64,000 nt of DNA from Maribellus sp. CM-23 (GCF_021354595.1 NZ_JADWYJ010000001.1:163446-227445), one strand, 5' to 3'; positions 26,628 through 37,090 are shown, counted from the first letter of the stretch. Notes: generated from the letters alone by a model not told the origin. A program made the numbers and translations.

Positions 26628-29600
26628 CTAAAAATTGACTGCAACTCTCAGTCCCATAGTACGTATAGGTGGCAAACCAAACTGGGAAACTCCCATTCCT
26701 GAAATACCATCGCGGAACGCAGTTTCCGGATCTTCGTTCATACGGTTTTTTGCCCAAAACATTACATTTTTTGCAAAGGCAGTAACGGCTATATCCTGAC
26801 AATACAGCTTGTTTACAAGTGCTTTATTGAATCGGTATGTAAGATTAATTTCCTTGATTTTGAAATTGGTAGCATCCCAGGTTCTGAACTGGGCTCCCGA
26901 CCACAATTCCTGTCCTTCCATGTAATACGGATGGGTGTACATTGTGTATAAAGGATCTTCTCCGTTTTTGACGTAATACTCATCCGGGAGGTTCAGTTTT
27001 TCTTCCGGACTCAGGCCCGACAAATCCATGTTGGGATTGATAAAAACAGCATTCCAGTATCCGAAATAGCGGGGATCTCCGTTGTAATATTCCATGTATC
27101 CGGAATAAGTATCACGATATTCCTCCCATCCGGCACCCGGGAATATGGCGTCAGGACTTGGCATTCCCGGTAATCCTCCGGCAAAGCGGCCACCCGTCCA
27201 GTATTCATCATATTTGTCTTTATAAATATCGGCAATATCAGCCATCCCGTCATCAATCATAATTTTCTGAGTTTCTGAAATGAATACACCGCCTAAACGA
27301 AGACTGGTAACTATACCCAAATTCCAGTTTTTGTATTTCACATCGGTGCTGAAACCCAATATTGCATCCGGGTTCATATTTCCCAAGTAACCATTCTCTT
27401 TTATGTAATCAGTTGTTTGAACCGATTCTTCGATGATCCCCTCTATACCTGTCAACATCATTCCTTTGTATTTTCCTGACTGGATACGAGCAATCGGGCT
27501 TTCGGCATAAAGATCACCAACCTTCGAACCTTTGAATAATGAAAGCAAAGCAGATCCTTCGTAAGAATAGAATTTCTCAGAGAACCGATCATCCAGTTCC
27601 TCAATTACCGATTTAAAAGAAGTAATATTTCCGGTTACACTCCAGGTCCAGTTTTTATTACGAACAGGCACTACTGTTAACGAAGCTTCGATACCCGTTG
27701 ATTTTACAGAACCCATGTTGGTTAAAACCGAACCAAACCCGGACGACCCCACTACAGGAAGGTTTTGTATTTGATTGATGTGATTTTTTGAATAAGCTGT
27801 AAATTCTCCAAAAATCCGATTCTCTGCAAAACTAAAATCAACACCAATCTCTTTTGTCTCGTTTAGTTCCGGATCAATATCGGCATCTACAAGACTTCCT
27901 CCTACCGTTCCCATGGCAATTCCGCCCCAGGTACTGCCCGAAATTCCATAACTATCCAGGTTTACAGGATTTCCAATTCCGTAACCGGTTTGCGCATATC
28001 CGCCCCTCAGCTTGAGAAGATCGATCCAATCTCCCATATCAGGGAATGTTTCGGTAGCAATCCAGCTTAACGATACTCCCGGATAAAAATGGTTGTCTTT
28101 CTCGTGGTCCAGAATACCTACCCAGTCGTTACGTCCGGTTAATTCCAGGTAAAGCATACTCTTCCATCCCAGGGTCACTGTTCCGTAAACTCCGTAATTC
28201 CGTGAAGAATACCCCCTGTAAAAGCTTGCACTTTGCCTTACAGATGCCGGTAACGAGTTATAGCTAAATGAATTGGGAGTTGCCAGTTCATTTCCGCCAA
28301 ATCCAGAACTGTTGGCTTCATCGTAATTATAAGCTAAACCCGCCAATGCATCTACCGAAAGTTTTTCATCCATAAAATAGTTGCTGTAAGCAAGCATTAC
28401 ATCGTTTTTTATTCCCAAACTATTTGAGTGACGTTGTTCGTATCCTCCTTTTTCGGCACGTTCCGATCCCCAGGGAGTTTTCCGTTCAAATGCAAAACTC
28501 TCATGACTTAATCCTGATCGCAATGTAAGAGTAAGTGGCTCAGTAAGTTTCCAATCCATCTGCACTTTACCAAAAACCACATCCTTTGTATAGGTTCTGA
28601 TTACCTCTTCGGCTGCAAAGTAAGGCCCATTTTTCCCGATGGCTTTATCAAAGCCAGAACTGTTAACCCGACTCAAACGATCTTCTCCCGGATTTTTCAG
28701 ATACGGAGTATTCTGATAGGTTCCATCCCAGTCATTCAGCCATCTGTTCGCCTGTTTCCAAACATCCATCGTAGGCATATTTATTGGCATCGACATAGCA
28801 TGTGCCAGCGGGTTATCTTCTCTTTTTCCATAAATATGCGATTGATTTGGCACAAAAGTATGCGAATAGGAAGCCTGTGAAGAAACAGTTATTTTATTCG
28901 TTAAATTATAGGCTGCACTAAAAGAAACATTATTCCGGATGGTTTTATTGGAAGGAACTACTGAGTTTGATCTCAAATTACCCAAGTTTAAACGGTAATT
29001 TCCTTTGTCGTAGTTACCGGTAATCGCAATATCATTATTAAACATTACACCTGTTTCGAGAAACGCAAGCAAGGGGTTTTTGTCACCCCGGACTTCCAGA
29101 ACAGACTGTTCCCACTCTTGTGTCAAGAGATTCCACCGCCAAACAGGTTCGTTGTTGTTCACCTTATCATCGATGGCCCAACCCAATCCCTTTTTGTCAT
29201 CAGTTAAAGGCGAACCATCTTCATCTCCCTGGAAAAAACGGCGTTGAACCGGCGGAGCACTGTATGCCTGATCGAATGATACAGAACTGCTAACAGAAAC
29301 ACCAATGCCTTTTTTAGCACCGCTTCCGCTTTTGGTGGTTATTAAGATTACCCCGTTACCCGCCTGCGAACCATAAAGAGCTGCGGCGCTGGCTCCTTTC
29401 AGTACAGATACGCTTTCGATGTCGTTCGGGTTAATAGACGACATATAGTTCCCCACATCAATTCCTCCGGTAGTACCAACGCTATTGGTGGCAACCGGAA
29501 CCCCATCCACTACAATCAAAGGTTGAGTTTCGTTGTTTATGTTTCCACTCTTCCCTTTCATAATACCAGCCAAAGAAGTTGCACCCCGGATATTAAACAT

Positions 29601-30092
29601 CACTGAAGATGTTGGAGAAGACGTAAGGCTGTTCATCTGTACACCGGTAATTTTTCCTTCCAGCGACTTAAGAGCATTCGACACGCCTCCTGATTCTATC
29701 TCGTCACTATTTACAGATGAAATATTGTAGCCCAAGGCCCTTTTCTCTTTTTTCATACCCAGTGCAGTTACCACCACCTCATCAACACCTACGGCCGACA
29801 TTTGCATGGTAACATTTACTACAGCTCTTCCGTCAATGGCAACTTCCTGTGTTCTCATTCCCACAAATGAAAAAACAAGCGTTGCATCGGCAAGTACACT
29901 ATTTAACGAGTACTTACCATCAATGTCGGTAATTACTCCCGTATTGGTACCTTTAATCAAAATAGAAACGCCAGGAAGCAGTTCCCCCTCTTCGCTGGAC
30001 ACCGTACCACTTACATTGACCTGCGAAAATGCGGTAGAACACATCACAGCAAACAATGCAGTTAGCAGCATTTTTTGAATTCTTTTTTTCAT
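26628..30092 (-). CDS. SusC/RagA TonB-dependent transporter (pair 2)
   Basis: 1154 residues: signal peptide, carboxypeptidase-regulatory-like domain (about 25-95, VNVSGTVSSEEGELLPGVS), TonB-box-like VDEVVVTALGMKKEKRALGY, plug (SVSVLKGASAAALYGSQAGNG) and barrel ending MGLRVAVNF. There is no STN domain. Its first 120 residues and its upstream leader closely match those of SusC pair 3, the next pair upstream, which points to a tandem duplication followed by divergence of the barrel. It imports the ligand held by SusD-2. Confidence 0.96.
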   Translation of the reverse strand: MKKRIQKMLLTALFAVMCSTAFSQVNVSGTVSSEEGELLPGVSILIKGTNTGVITDIDGKYSLNSVLADATLVFSFVGMRTQEVAIDGRAVVNVTMQMSAVGVDEVVVTALGMKKEKRALGYNISSVNSDEIESGGVSNALKSLEGKITGVQMNSLTSSPTSSVMFNIRGATSLAGIMKGKSGNINNETQPLIVVDGVPVATNSVGTTGGIDVGNYMSSINPNDIESVSVLKGASAAALYGSQAGNGVILITTKSGSGAKKGIGVSVSSSVSFDQAYSAPPVQRRFFQGDEDGSPLTDDKKGLGWAIDDKVNNNEPVWRWNLLTQEWEQSVLEVRGDKNPLLAFLETGVMFNNDIAITGNYDKGNYRLNLGNLRSNSVVPSNKTIRNNVSFSAAYNLTNKITVSSQASYSHTFVPNQSHIYGKREDNPLAHAMSMPINMPTMDVWKQANRWLNDWDGTYQNTPYLKNPGEDRLSRVNSSGFDKAIGKNGPYFAAEEVIRTYTKDVVFGKVQMDWKLTEPLTLTLRSGLSHESFAFERKTPWGSERAEKGGYEQRHSNSLGIKNDVMLAYSNYFMDEKLSVDALAGLAYNYDEANSSGFGGNELATPNSFSYNSLPASVRQSASFYRGYSSRNYGVYGTVTLGWKSMLYLELTGRNDWVGILDHEKDNHFYPGVSLSWIATETFPDMGDWIDLLKLRGGYAQTGYGIGNPVNLDSYGISGSTWGGIAMGTVGGSLVDADIDPELNETKEIGVDFSFAENRIFGEFTAYSKNHINQIQNLPVVGSSGFGSVLTNMGSVKSTGIEASLTVVPVRNKNWTWSVTGNITSFKSVIEELDDRFSEKFYSYEGSALLSLFKGSKVGDLYAESPIARIQSGKYKGMMLTGIEGIIEESVQTTDYIKENGYLGNMNPDAILGFSTDVKYKNWNLGIVTSLRLGGVFISETQKIMIDDGMADIADIYKDKYDEYWTGGRFAGGLPGMPSPDAIFPGAGWEEYRDTYSGYMEYYNGDPRYFGYWNAVFINPNMDLSGLSPEEKLNLPDEYYVKNGEDPLYTMYTHPYYMEGQELWSGAQFRTWDATNFKIKEINLTYRFNKALVNKLYCQDIAVTAFAKNVMFWAKNRMNEDPETAFRDGISGMGVSQFGLPPIRTMGLRVAVNF

Positions 30093-30172
30093 ACAAAAGG
30101 TTTTAGTTTAATTTTTTCAACAGATAATAAATAATTATATCTTATCTCAAGATTCAAAAATTACCGGCATAA

Positions 30173-30294
30173 TTACTTCGGGAATCTTATTCATTATGCA
30201 TCATATTTTAACCCACAAAATGCGCCAAATACTTATCACCCAGCCATAAGTGTTAAAATACGATTAATGAAATATTAATTGTTAAATACAATAC
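30173..30294 (-). promoter_or_regulatory. AT-rich leader of susC-2, similar to the susC-3 leader
   Basis: By eye it aligns with 35658-35783 over about 120 nt. Shared blocks on the plus strand include TACTTCG, TTATTCATT, TTTTAACC, TGTTAAAATAC and ATTAATTGTT. Conservation in non-coding DNA suggests a shared promoter or regulator site. Confidence 0.6.
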
Positions 30295-30329
30295 CCGCGA
30301 CTCCTTAAACGGCTGTGGTTTTTCAGTGT

Positions 30330-30357
30330 TAATTTTCCATTGGAAAATGGAAAATTA
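30330..30357. promoter_or_regulatory. 11-bp inverted repeat, operator-like
   Basis: Arms TAATTTTCCAT (30330-30340) and ATGGAAAATTA (30347-30357) with a 6-nt spacer. It has no GC-rich stem and no T-tail, so a protein-binding site is more likely than a terminator. Confidence 0.5.
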
Positions 30358-30451
30358 CCGATACAATTTTCTAAATGATCTTTCAGTGGGAAACGGCATA
30401 ATGACACCCCTAACGATCAATTAAGTATCAAAAATTGGGAAGTAACATTAC

Positions 30452-30489
30452 TATTTCAGCCGAGGCTATGTGAAACCTCCGCTGAAATA
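30452..30489 (-). terminator. Hairpin after susD-3
   Basis: 14-nt arms TATTTCAGCCGAGG and CCTCCGCTGAAATA pair at 13 of 14 positions around a 10-nt loop. It lies about 100 nt beyond the SusD-3 stop codon; the following T-tract is weak. Confidence 0.6.
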
Positions 30490-30588
30490 ATAAAATGAAC
30501 TATGTATTATATTAAATACAAAAGAAGGTAGTTCCCGCTTTGTCCCGAAACAGGAACGAATCGGAAACACCTCCTTGAAAAAACTAAA

Positions 30589-32262
30589 CTAGTAGGGCTT
30601 TCCTGTACCCTGCAATAACCAGGTTTTTGAATAACTATGGTCATTTGACTGATTGGAAGGAACAAAACCCGTTTTTTCCAGTTTTGAAACCGCTTCTTCA
30701 TACTTTTCCACATACTGAGGATCTGCAAATGGTTCGGGATAGGCAAGCCTTAAAGGCAATGCGGGGCCAAATGCAGGATTAGCTGCAGGTTCGAAGTCCG
30801 GGTATCCGGTTCTTCTCCAGTCAAACCACGACTCGGCCTGTAACCAAAGCGCAATCCACTTTTGTGTCATAATAAGCTCGTGCTTATTGGTAATAGACGA
30901 ACTGCTGTAACTAACTGTTGGTTGGCCATAGAATGCGTCAAAATCAAATCCCTGGGCTTCTGACAATATTTTGTACTGATCCATGGAAGCCCTGATGCCA
31001 TTTTTGTAGTGATCTTCAACATTCGATACACCATAATCCCCCAACAAAGCAGCTTCGGCCAAAATAAACTCCACCTCGGCATAAGTGATCAGTGAAGGAT
31101 TAACAAAGTCGTTACTATTCTCAAAATAGATGGGTGTTAAATAGGAAATATAAGCACTTCTTTCATCTGGATAGTCCCTGATGCCATCGCCCCGGTTGTA
31201 ATTTCCCAAAAACTCCAGGTTGTCGTATCCGATAGGTAATCCCACATAAACCGAGGTATCAAGACTGCTATCATCGGTTGGGAAAATTGTCATTTGATAA
31301 GTATCTCCAAAAATATCGGTGTAATTGACCGTTGTTTCTTCTGAAGCATTAAAATCCCATTTTCTTTCCACCGGATTCACCCAGCGCTGAAGCCTCGGAT
31401 CGTTTCTTTCCTTCAAGTAATCGACCAATGGTTTTCCGGGCTTAAATGCATAAGGTTTGTTGGAAGATCTTACAGGTCCTCCAACGGCCGAGTTCTCATC
31501 AGACAGTCCCAGAAGTACCAGCGTTGCATTGTCTGCGTTGCTTCCAAAAACCTTGCTGGCAGCATCTTTAAACTCGCTTACAGTATTGATGCTAAGCTCC
31601 TCTTTTTTGTTGTGCAACCTTAAACAATACCTCAGCCTAAGCGAATTGGCAAACTTGATCCATTGATCGCGATCACCACCATAAAGAAGATCGGACGATG
31701 GTAAGACACTCAACTTCGAATCCAATCCTTCCAGCAATCCAGATGCTGTTTTTAAATCGGTCAATACTCCTTCGTAAACATCCTTTTGGGCATCGAACTT
31801 TGGAAATAGTACGCTGGTGCTGGCTTGTAATGCCTCCGAATAAGGACAATCGCCAAAAAGGTCAACCATCAGACCAAAAGTGAAGGACTTCATGATCAAT
31901 GAGGCAGCCATAAAAAACTGGTTATTCTCCTTTTCTCCCAACTCATACATCAACTGGTTGGTTCTTAAAATGTCGTAATAGGCATTCCAGGAACCTTTTC
32001 CCCACTGATAACAGTTTTGATTCGCGGCATTGAATTCCGTTCCCCGCTGTGTGTACTGCAGCGTACCTGCAATATCGGTATGTTCGTTCATCAGCCCGTA
32101 AAACTGCATGCCTGTTTTTGAGATAACATACGATAGCAGATAATTGGGCGAAACTTCTTCGGCATTATTAGGACTCACGTTCATTTCATCAAAATCGTCG
32201 TAGCAAGATTGAAGAAATTGTCCTAAAAATATAATTGCTAAAATCAGACTTATTTTTTTCAT
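30589..32262 (-). CDS. SusD_2-type surface lipoprotein (pair 3)
   Basis: 557 residues with a lipobox (LGQFLQSC). SusD-like_2 features: MNVSPNNAEEVSPNYLLSYV near the start, IMKSFTFGLMVDLFGDCPYSEA, QWIKFANSLRLRYCLR, a late MTQKWIALWLQAESWFDWRRTGYP and the family-typical C-terminus WLLQGTGKPY. It lies 9 nt after its SusC, so the two are co-translated. Ligand unknown. Confidence 0.95.
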   Translation of the reverse strand: MKKISLILAIIFLGQFLQSCYDDFDEMNVSPNNAEEVSPNYLLSYVISKTGMQFYGLMNEHTDIAGTLQYTQRGTEFNAANQNCYQWGKGSWNAYYDILRTNQLMYELGEKENNQFFMAASLIMKSFTFGLMVDLFGDCPYSEALQASTSVLFPKFDAQKDVYEGVLTDLKTASGLLEGLDSKLSVLPSSDLLYGGDRDQWIKFANSLRLRYCLRLHNKKEELSINTVSEFKDAASKVFGSNADNATLVLLGLSDENSAVGGPVRSSNKPYAFKPGKPLVDYLKERNDPRLQRWVNPVERKWDFNASEETTVNYTDIFGDTYQMTIFPTDDSSLDTSVYVGLPIGYDNLEFLGNYNRGDGIRDYPDERSAYISYLTPIYFENSNDFVNPSLITYAEVEFILAEAALLGDYGVSNVEDHYKNGIRASMDQYKILSEAQGFDFDAFYGQPTVSYSSSSITNKHELIMTQKWIALWLQAESWFDWRRTGYPDFEPAANPAFGPALPLRLAYPEPFADPQYVEKYEEAVSKLEKTGFVPSNQSNDHSYSKTWLLQGTGKPY

Positions 32263-32271
32263 GACAAGTAA

Positions 32272-35200
32272 TTAAAATTCAACATTAAGTTTAATACCAA
32301 ATGAGCGGGTCCAAGGCGTTACGTTATAATATTCAGCCCCTTGTGTCCAAGAACTACCGCTTGAAGCAAAAGCAAGTTCCGGGTCAACGGGTATTTTTGC
32401 TTTTGTCCACGTAAACACATTCTGAGCCATTAAAGACAGAGACACATTGCTCAGACTCGCCTTACTTACCAATTGCTGGGGCAACCTGTATGTTACGGAC
32501 AATTCCCTCAATTTCAAATAAGTAGCACTATAAACATTGTTTCCCCCATAATACCTGGTTGCATATTTATTGGCATCGAAAGGAGTCATCCATACCGTTC
32601 CTTCGCCTCCTAAGTTTTCGATGTATCCTCCCTGCCCGTCTTCCCGCACACCGGGAATAAAACTCGCATCTTCTACATAAACTGTTTCTCCTGTGTTTTT
32701 ATCAATGTACGACCTTGAAGCCTGTGTTGCCGGATCGGCCCATGGAAACCCGCCATAATCACCGGTACGGCCTCCAACCCAAAGATTAAAGTACTTTTCA
32801 GGATTATCTTTGATTTGTTGAACAATGTCCTTGTTCCCGTCGTAGCCAACACCCGAGAATGTTTCCTCCAGCCAACCGTTGTTTCTGAAAAATTCGATCG
32901 ATCTGGAGTAGAATTCACCTCCGTATCTAAAATCGAAATTGGCATAAACACTAAAATTTTTGTACTTGATAACCGGCTGTATACCCATCAAAAACTTATG
33001 ATTGAAGTTTCCGACTTTTTCGATGCTCTCTTCCCGGTTGTCTAATTGTGTCCTTCCATTTGCGGCAATAATCGGATAACCGTAATATTCTGAACTTTCA
33101 TCTTCGACAGTTAAATATGGGTAGGCATATATATTCCCAATGTCGTCTCCCACATAGCTTCTAAGTCTTACCTGCCCTACGGAGCCAAACTGGTAGAACG
33201 AGATACCTTCCGCTAATTCAACGATTTTGGTCCGGTTTCGGGTCAGCGTTAATCCCAGGTCAATCGCAAAGTCCCGCTTTCTTACCAAACTCGAATTTAA
33301 GGATATATCCCATCCCCGGCCCCGAACAAGCCCGGCATTGATCTGTTTGGCAGTTGCTCCCGACTCGGTGGGTGTTGAGATACTGAGTACCTGGTTTTTA
33401 TTATCCACTACATAATAAGTTGCATCCAGGTTGATCCTGCTATCAAAAAGAGCCAGGTCTAAACCAATCTCCTTGGAGGTTGCTATTTCGGGCTTTAACT
33501 CAGGGTTTCTCAAAGTTCCGGGCATGTACATCCGTTTGGCATCGCCCCAATCGCTGGCAGTGGCATAATACTGTGCCAAAGCGTAAGCTCCCACATCGTT
33601 ACCAACCTGCGCGTATCCCGATCTTAATTTCATCAGGTCGATCCAAGAGGGCAATTCTACCATTTCATTGATCAGCAAACTCAAAGAAGCGGACGGATAG
33701 AAATACGACCGGTTATCTTTTGGCAAGGTACTCGACCAGTCGTTTCTTGCCGTCAAATCGAGGTAAACCAAGTTCTGATAGCCCAACGAAACAGAACCGT
33801 ATACACTGTTTACCGCCTTCTCGCCCCAATAGCTATTGTACGAAACCGTTCCGGGAACTCCGTTTGAAATGGTAAACAAGCCCGGCAATACGAGTTGTGA
33901 TGCTTCGTTCGAAATAGCATCGTTGTAATCGTAACGAAGATTTCCCCCCAGATTTGCGGTAAGGCTCAATCCATCCATTATATTTTTGCTGTAAGAAAAC
34001 ATGGCTTCCCAGTTCTCTTCCTTTACCAAAGTCTTCTCAATGGAATATGCTCCTCTGCTGTTATCATAATCACTCCAGGCAACCCTTGCTTCGTTTCGCT
34101 GGTTTATTACATTGGTGAGATACCTGGCCATGAAATTGAAATCTTTAAAAATTTCCCAGTCAAGCTGGAGTTTTGCCATCGTCTGATTACGCTTAAACCC
34201 TGTCAGGTTTTCGTAAACATTGAAATACGGGTTGTTTTGTTTGGGTTTACTTTTCCGTTGCTGAATGTTTTCCTGCCCTTCCAACCAGTAATCCTGTAAA
34301 TCAAGTATATTCACCTGAACACCCATTTCGAGAACCGATCTGGATGGGTCCCTTCTTCCGGTACTAATGTTCTGCCTGTTATCCGATCCCGCTTCCGATA
34401 TATTAACGGCTGCACTCACTTTCAGATTATCGGTCAGGTTGTAAGCTCCGTTTATACCAATTGTTTTCCGGGCATAATCGGTATTGGGCAAAATGCCTTC
34501 ATTGATCATATTACCAAAAGAAACACGGAAGTTTGCGTTGTCGTATTTTCCTTCAAATGAAACATTGTTCGACTGGCTGAATCCGTTCCGGTAAAAATCC
34601 TGCTGCCTGTTTGGATAAGCTACCAGCGGCTGCAAAGATGTACCGTCATTATCTACCAGCGACTTGTCCCACTGGTAGGAATCCGGGTATGTTCCGTCAA
34701 GAATGGCACCCCACGATTCATTTTCCTGTTCCCCTAAATTATGAGAACCGGCTTTGCCCGATGCAAACATTGACTGAAAGGGAACAAAGTGATACGGATT
34801 GTCGAGAACATACGATGTATTAAAAGAAACTCCTATTCCTTTTTTAACGCCTTTCCCCGATTTTGTGGTAATAAGCACCACTCCGTTTCCGGCCCGGGAA
34901 CCATATAAAGCCGCAGCACTGGGCCCCTTCAGAATCGACATGGACTCGATGTCCTCGGTATTAAGGTCAGAAATGGCATTACCCATGTCGGCATCTTTGT
35001 AGTTATTATCAATTCCGTTGCCTACCGGCACACCATCGATTACAAAAAGAGGCTGATTTTTGGTGTTTAATGAACTGGCTCCCCGGATCACCATGTTTAC
35101 TGATGAGCCCGCAAGCCCGTACATTTGCGACACCTGAACACCTGCAGCTTTCCCCGCAACGGCATTCAACACACTCCCCATAGGCGTTTCATTCAGGTCG

Positions 35201-35589
35201 CTTCCGCTAACCTCGCCCACAGAATATCCCAGCGATTTCTTCTCCCGTGTGATACCAAGAGCAGTTACCACCACCTCGTCAACACCTATTGCCGATAATT
35301 GTAAAACAACATTAATCTCAGTTCTCCCGTTTACCGGAATTTCCTGTGTTTTCATTCCTACAAACGAAAACACAAGCGTTGCATCTTCGGGTACTCCATT
35401 TAGCAAATACTTACCATCTATATCGGTAGTAATACCAGTTCCGGTACCTTTAATTAAAATTGAAACTCCGGGAAGAAGTTCACCATCTTCGCCGGATACT
35501 GTCCCACTGACATTGGTCTGCGCAAATGCAGTAAAACACATCATGGCAAACAATACAGTAAACAGCATTGTTGAAATTCTTTTTTTCAT
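32272..35589 (-). CDS. SusC/RagA TonB-dependent transporter (pair 3)
   Basis: About 1105 residues from the ATG at 35589 (the frame is open to 35637, but the signal peptide MKKRISTMLFTVLFAMMCFT fixes the start). Carboxypeptidase-regulatory-like domain, VDEVVVTALGITREKKSLGY, plug with SMSILKGPSAAALYGSRAGNG and a barrel ending SFGIKLNVEF. No STN domain, so it is not linked to the sigma/FecR couple through the known mechanism. Near-duplicate of SusC-2 in its first 120 residues. Confidence 0.96.
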   Translation of the reverse strand: MKKRISTMLFTVLFAMMCFTAFAQTNVSGTVSGEDGELLPGVSILIKGTGTGITTDIDGKYLLNGVPEDATLVFSFVGMKTQEIPVNGRTEINVVLQLSAIGVDEVVVTALGITREKKSLGYSVGEVSGSDLNETPMGSVLNAVAGKAAGVQVSQMYGLAGSSVNMVIRGASSLNTKNQPLFVIDGVPVGNGIDNNYKDADMGNAISDLNTEDIESMSILKGPSAAALYGSRAGNGVVLITTKSGKGVKKGIGVSFNTSYVLDNPYHFVPFQSMFASGKAGSHNLGEQENESWGAILDGTYPDSYQWDKSLVDNDGTSLQPLVAYPNRQQDFYRNGFSQSNNVSFEGKYDNANFRVSFGNMINEGILPNTDYARKTIGINGAYNLTDNLKVSAAVNISEAGSDNRQNISTGRRDPSRSVLEMGVQVNILDLQDYWLEGQENIQQRKSKPKQNNPYFNVYENLTGFKRNQTMAKLQLDWEIFKDFNFMARYLTNVINQRNEARVAWSDYDNSRGAYSIEKTLVKEENWEAMFSYSKNIMDGLSLTANLGGNLRYDYNDAISNEASQLVLPGLFTISNGVPGTVSYNSYWGEKAVNSVYGSVSLGYQNLVYLDLTARNDWSSTLPKDNRSYFYPSASLSLLINEMVELPSWIDLMKLRSGYAQVGNDVGAYALAQYYATASDWGDAKRMYMPGTLRNPELKPEIATSKEIGLDLALFDSRINLDATYYVVDNKNQVLSISTPTESGATAKQINAGLVRGRGWDISLNSSLVRKRDFAIDLGLTLTRNRTKIVELAEGISFYQFGSVGQVRLRSYVGDDIGNIYAYPYLTVEDESSEYYGYPIIAANGRTQLDNREESIEKVGNFNHKFLMGIQPVIKYKNFSVYANFDFRYGGEFYSRSIEFFRNNGWLEETFSGVGYDGNKDIVQQIKDNPEKYFNLWVGGRTGDYGGFPWADPATQASRSYIDKNTGETVYVEDASFIPGVREDGQGGYIENLGGEGTVWMTPFDANKYATRYYGGNNVYSATYLKLRELSVTYRLPQQLVSKASLSNVSLSLMAQNVFTWTKAKIPVDPELAFASSGSSWTQGAEYYNVTPWTRSFGIKLNVEF

Positions 35590-35657
35590 ACCAAAGGTTT
35601 TAGTTCGATTCTTTACTGATAAAAAATTATGTAACAAATTTCAAAAAATACCCCATC

Positions 35658-35783
35658 AACTACTTCGTGAATTTTATTCATTTTGCATTAAATTTTAACC
35701 ACTAACTTCTATTTAATACCCTAAAAAAGAGCATAATTGTTAAAATACAATCAATAAACCATTAATTGTTCAATAAATAAATA
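35658..35783 (-). promoter_or_regulatory. AT-rich leader of susC-3, similar to the susC-2 leader
   Basis: It matches the leader at 30173-30294 in block order and spacing. It lies 69-194 nt before the SusC-3 start codon. Confidence 0.55.
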
Positions 35784-35806
35784 TGTAGCCGTCGCGTATT
35801 TGAGAA

Positions 35807-37090
35807 TTATATAGTGAAGCGATTATGCGCACCGCTTAGTTCTCCGTGTATGCTGACGGAGATGAAGGAAAGTAAAAAAACAATCAGGATGAGTGCTAGC
35901 AGGCAATATGGCCAAACCCGCAATATATTCATGGTTTTTATTTCTGAATGATCGCTTTCCACCCGGTTACTGCTAAAACGTATTAAAAAGAGTATCAGCA
36001 CAATATTTACCAGGTACAAAACATGGTTTGAAAGTACCTTCCCGGCAAACAGACCGGTAGCAACAAAACTTATGAAAATGTAAAGAGCAAAATAACTTAC
36101 AAAAAGTACGAATGCCTCCCTGTTTCCGGCGATTGATTTATGGCTTCTGTGGTTTAAGAAATTAATGAAGGCCACCACCAGCATACCGGCCAAAGCAAGC
36201 AAGCTGCTAAGCACCGGAATACTTTTACTCACCGAGTAGGAATCAAAATTCTTTGCGAGTTTCGATACCGTGAGCGACTCCTTGAAAATAACCGCCGGAA
36301 CAAAAACCAGGATCAACAACAAAGCACTCGTTGTTTCCCATTTCTTTGGTCGTTCATCCGAAACATCGGGCCAGGCCGAAGTGAACACTCCGTAAGTGAG
36401 TCCCATCCCTCCCCAAAAGCCAATATTGTACTCCATCACATTCCACATGTTAAAAGGAATGTTCAGAACGTTTCCCAAGATCTGCAGGAAATTTCCGGAT
36501 GCAAATCCAAAACCCGCTCCCAGCATGGTATAAACAGCCACACGAAGCGATGAAGTAAACCCTTTTCGGGCCATGTGCCAAACCATTGCCAGACCTGCTC
36601 CCAGGATGAAAGCCCAGGCCTCAGAGCGCGGAGGTGTCATGGTGATTCCCAGCTGCATGATCAAAAAGCCATAGAAAAGCAGGCCTCCCACCACCATTTC
36701 GACCAATAACACGGCCCAGTTAACTTTCTTTTCTTTCGATGATTCCAATGAAAGGCCGGTAAGTCCGCCACCAAGTAAGCCAAACAAGCCGCCGATTACA
36801 AAAAGCATCAGCAGGCCGTAAAAAGCATTGAACAAATCGTCGCTACGACCATAGCCTACCACTCGGCCGTAACTGATAATTCCACCGGCGCCCCATCCAA
36901 TGGCGGCCGCCAGTGCCACCAGGCTGATTCGTTTCCACCAATCGGCCCGCTTAGCCACCAAAACCAAACCGAGTGCGCCAATAGCTCCGGCCCAGGCTGC
37001 TCCCTGCTCATGTCCGAACTGGCCGCGAACTGCCCATGCTGTTCCCAGCGTCATTCCGACAACGATCATTTTTATCCACAAAGCCTTCAT
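35807..37090 (-). CDS. Polytopic membrane protein of unknown function (paralogue A)
   Basis: About 427 residues with ten to twelve hydrophobic segments and many Gly-rich helix motifs (GAIGALGLVLV, GLFGLLGGGLTGL). It opens with TLGTAWAVRGQFGHEQGAA, which parallels MLGWGLRGHIGGGPYGAM in the protein at 58625-60025; both also share an S/PRAESWA-like PPRSEAWAFILGAGL block and a WGGMGL/LGGFW region. I do not recognise a characterised transporter family. The longer frame starts with GTG at 37105; the ATG at 37090 is preferred. It follows the DUF6807 gene by 48 nt and could move its product or substrate across the inner membrane. Confidence 0.8.
   Translation of the reverse strand: MKALWIKMIVVGMTLGTAWAVRGQFGHEQGAAWAGAIGALGLVLVAKRADWWKRISLVALAAAIGWGAGGIISYGRVVGYGRSDDLFNAFYGLLMLFVIGGLFGLLGGGLTGLSLESSKEKKVNWAVLLVEMVVGGLLFYGFLIMQLGITMTPPRSEAWAFILGAGLAMVWHMARKGFTSSLRVAVYTMLGAGFGFASGNFLQILGNVLNIPFNMWNVMEYNIGFWGGMGLTYGVFTSAWPDVSDERPKKWETTSALLLILVFVPAVIFKESLTVSKLAKNFDSYSVSKSIPVLSSLLALAGMLVVAFINFLNHRSHKSIAGNREAFVLFVSYFALYIFISFVATGLFAGKVLSNHVLYLVNIVLILFLIRFSSNRVESDHSEIKTMNILRVWPYCLLALILIVFLLSFISVSIHGELSGAHNRFTI

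Larger units (their letters stand above)
30093..30588. other. 496-bp intergenic region between susD-3 and susC-2
   Basis: No gene was found. It holds, from right to left in transcription order, a hairpin that probably ends the pair-3 operon (30452-30489), an 11-bp inverted repeat (30330-30357) and a leader (about 30173-30294) shared with susC-3. No clear TAnnTTTG box was seen. Confidence 0.7.
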
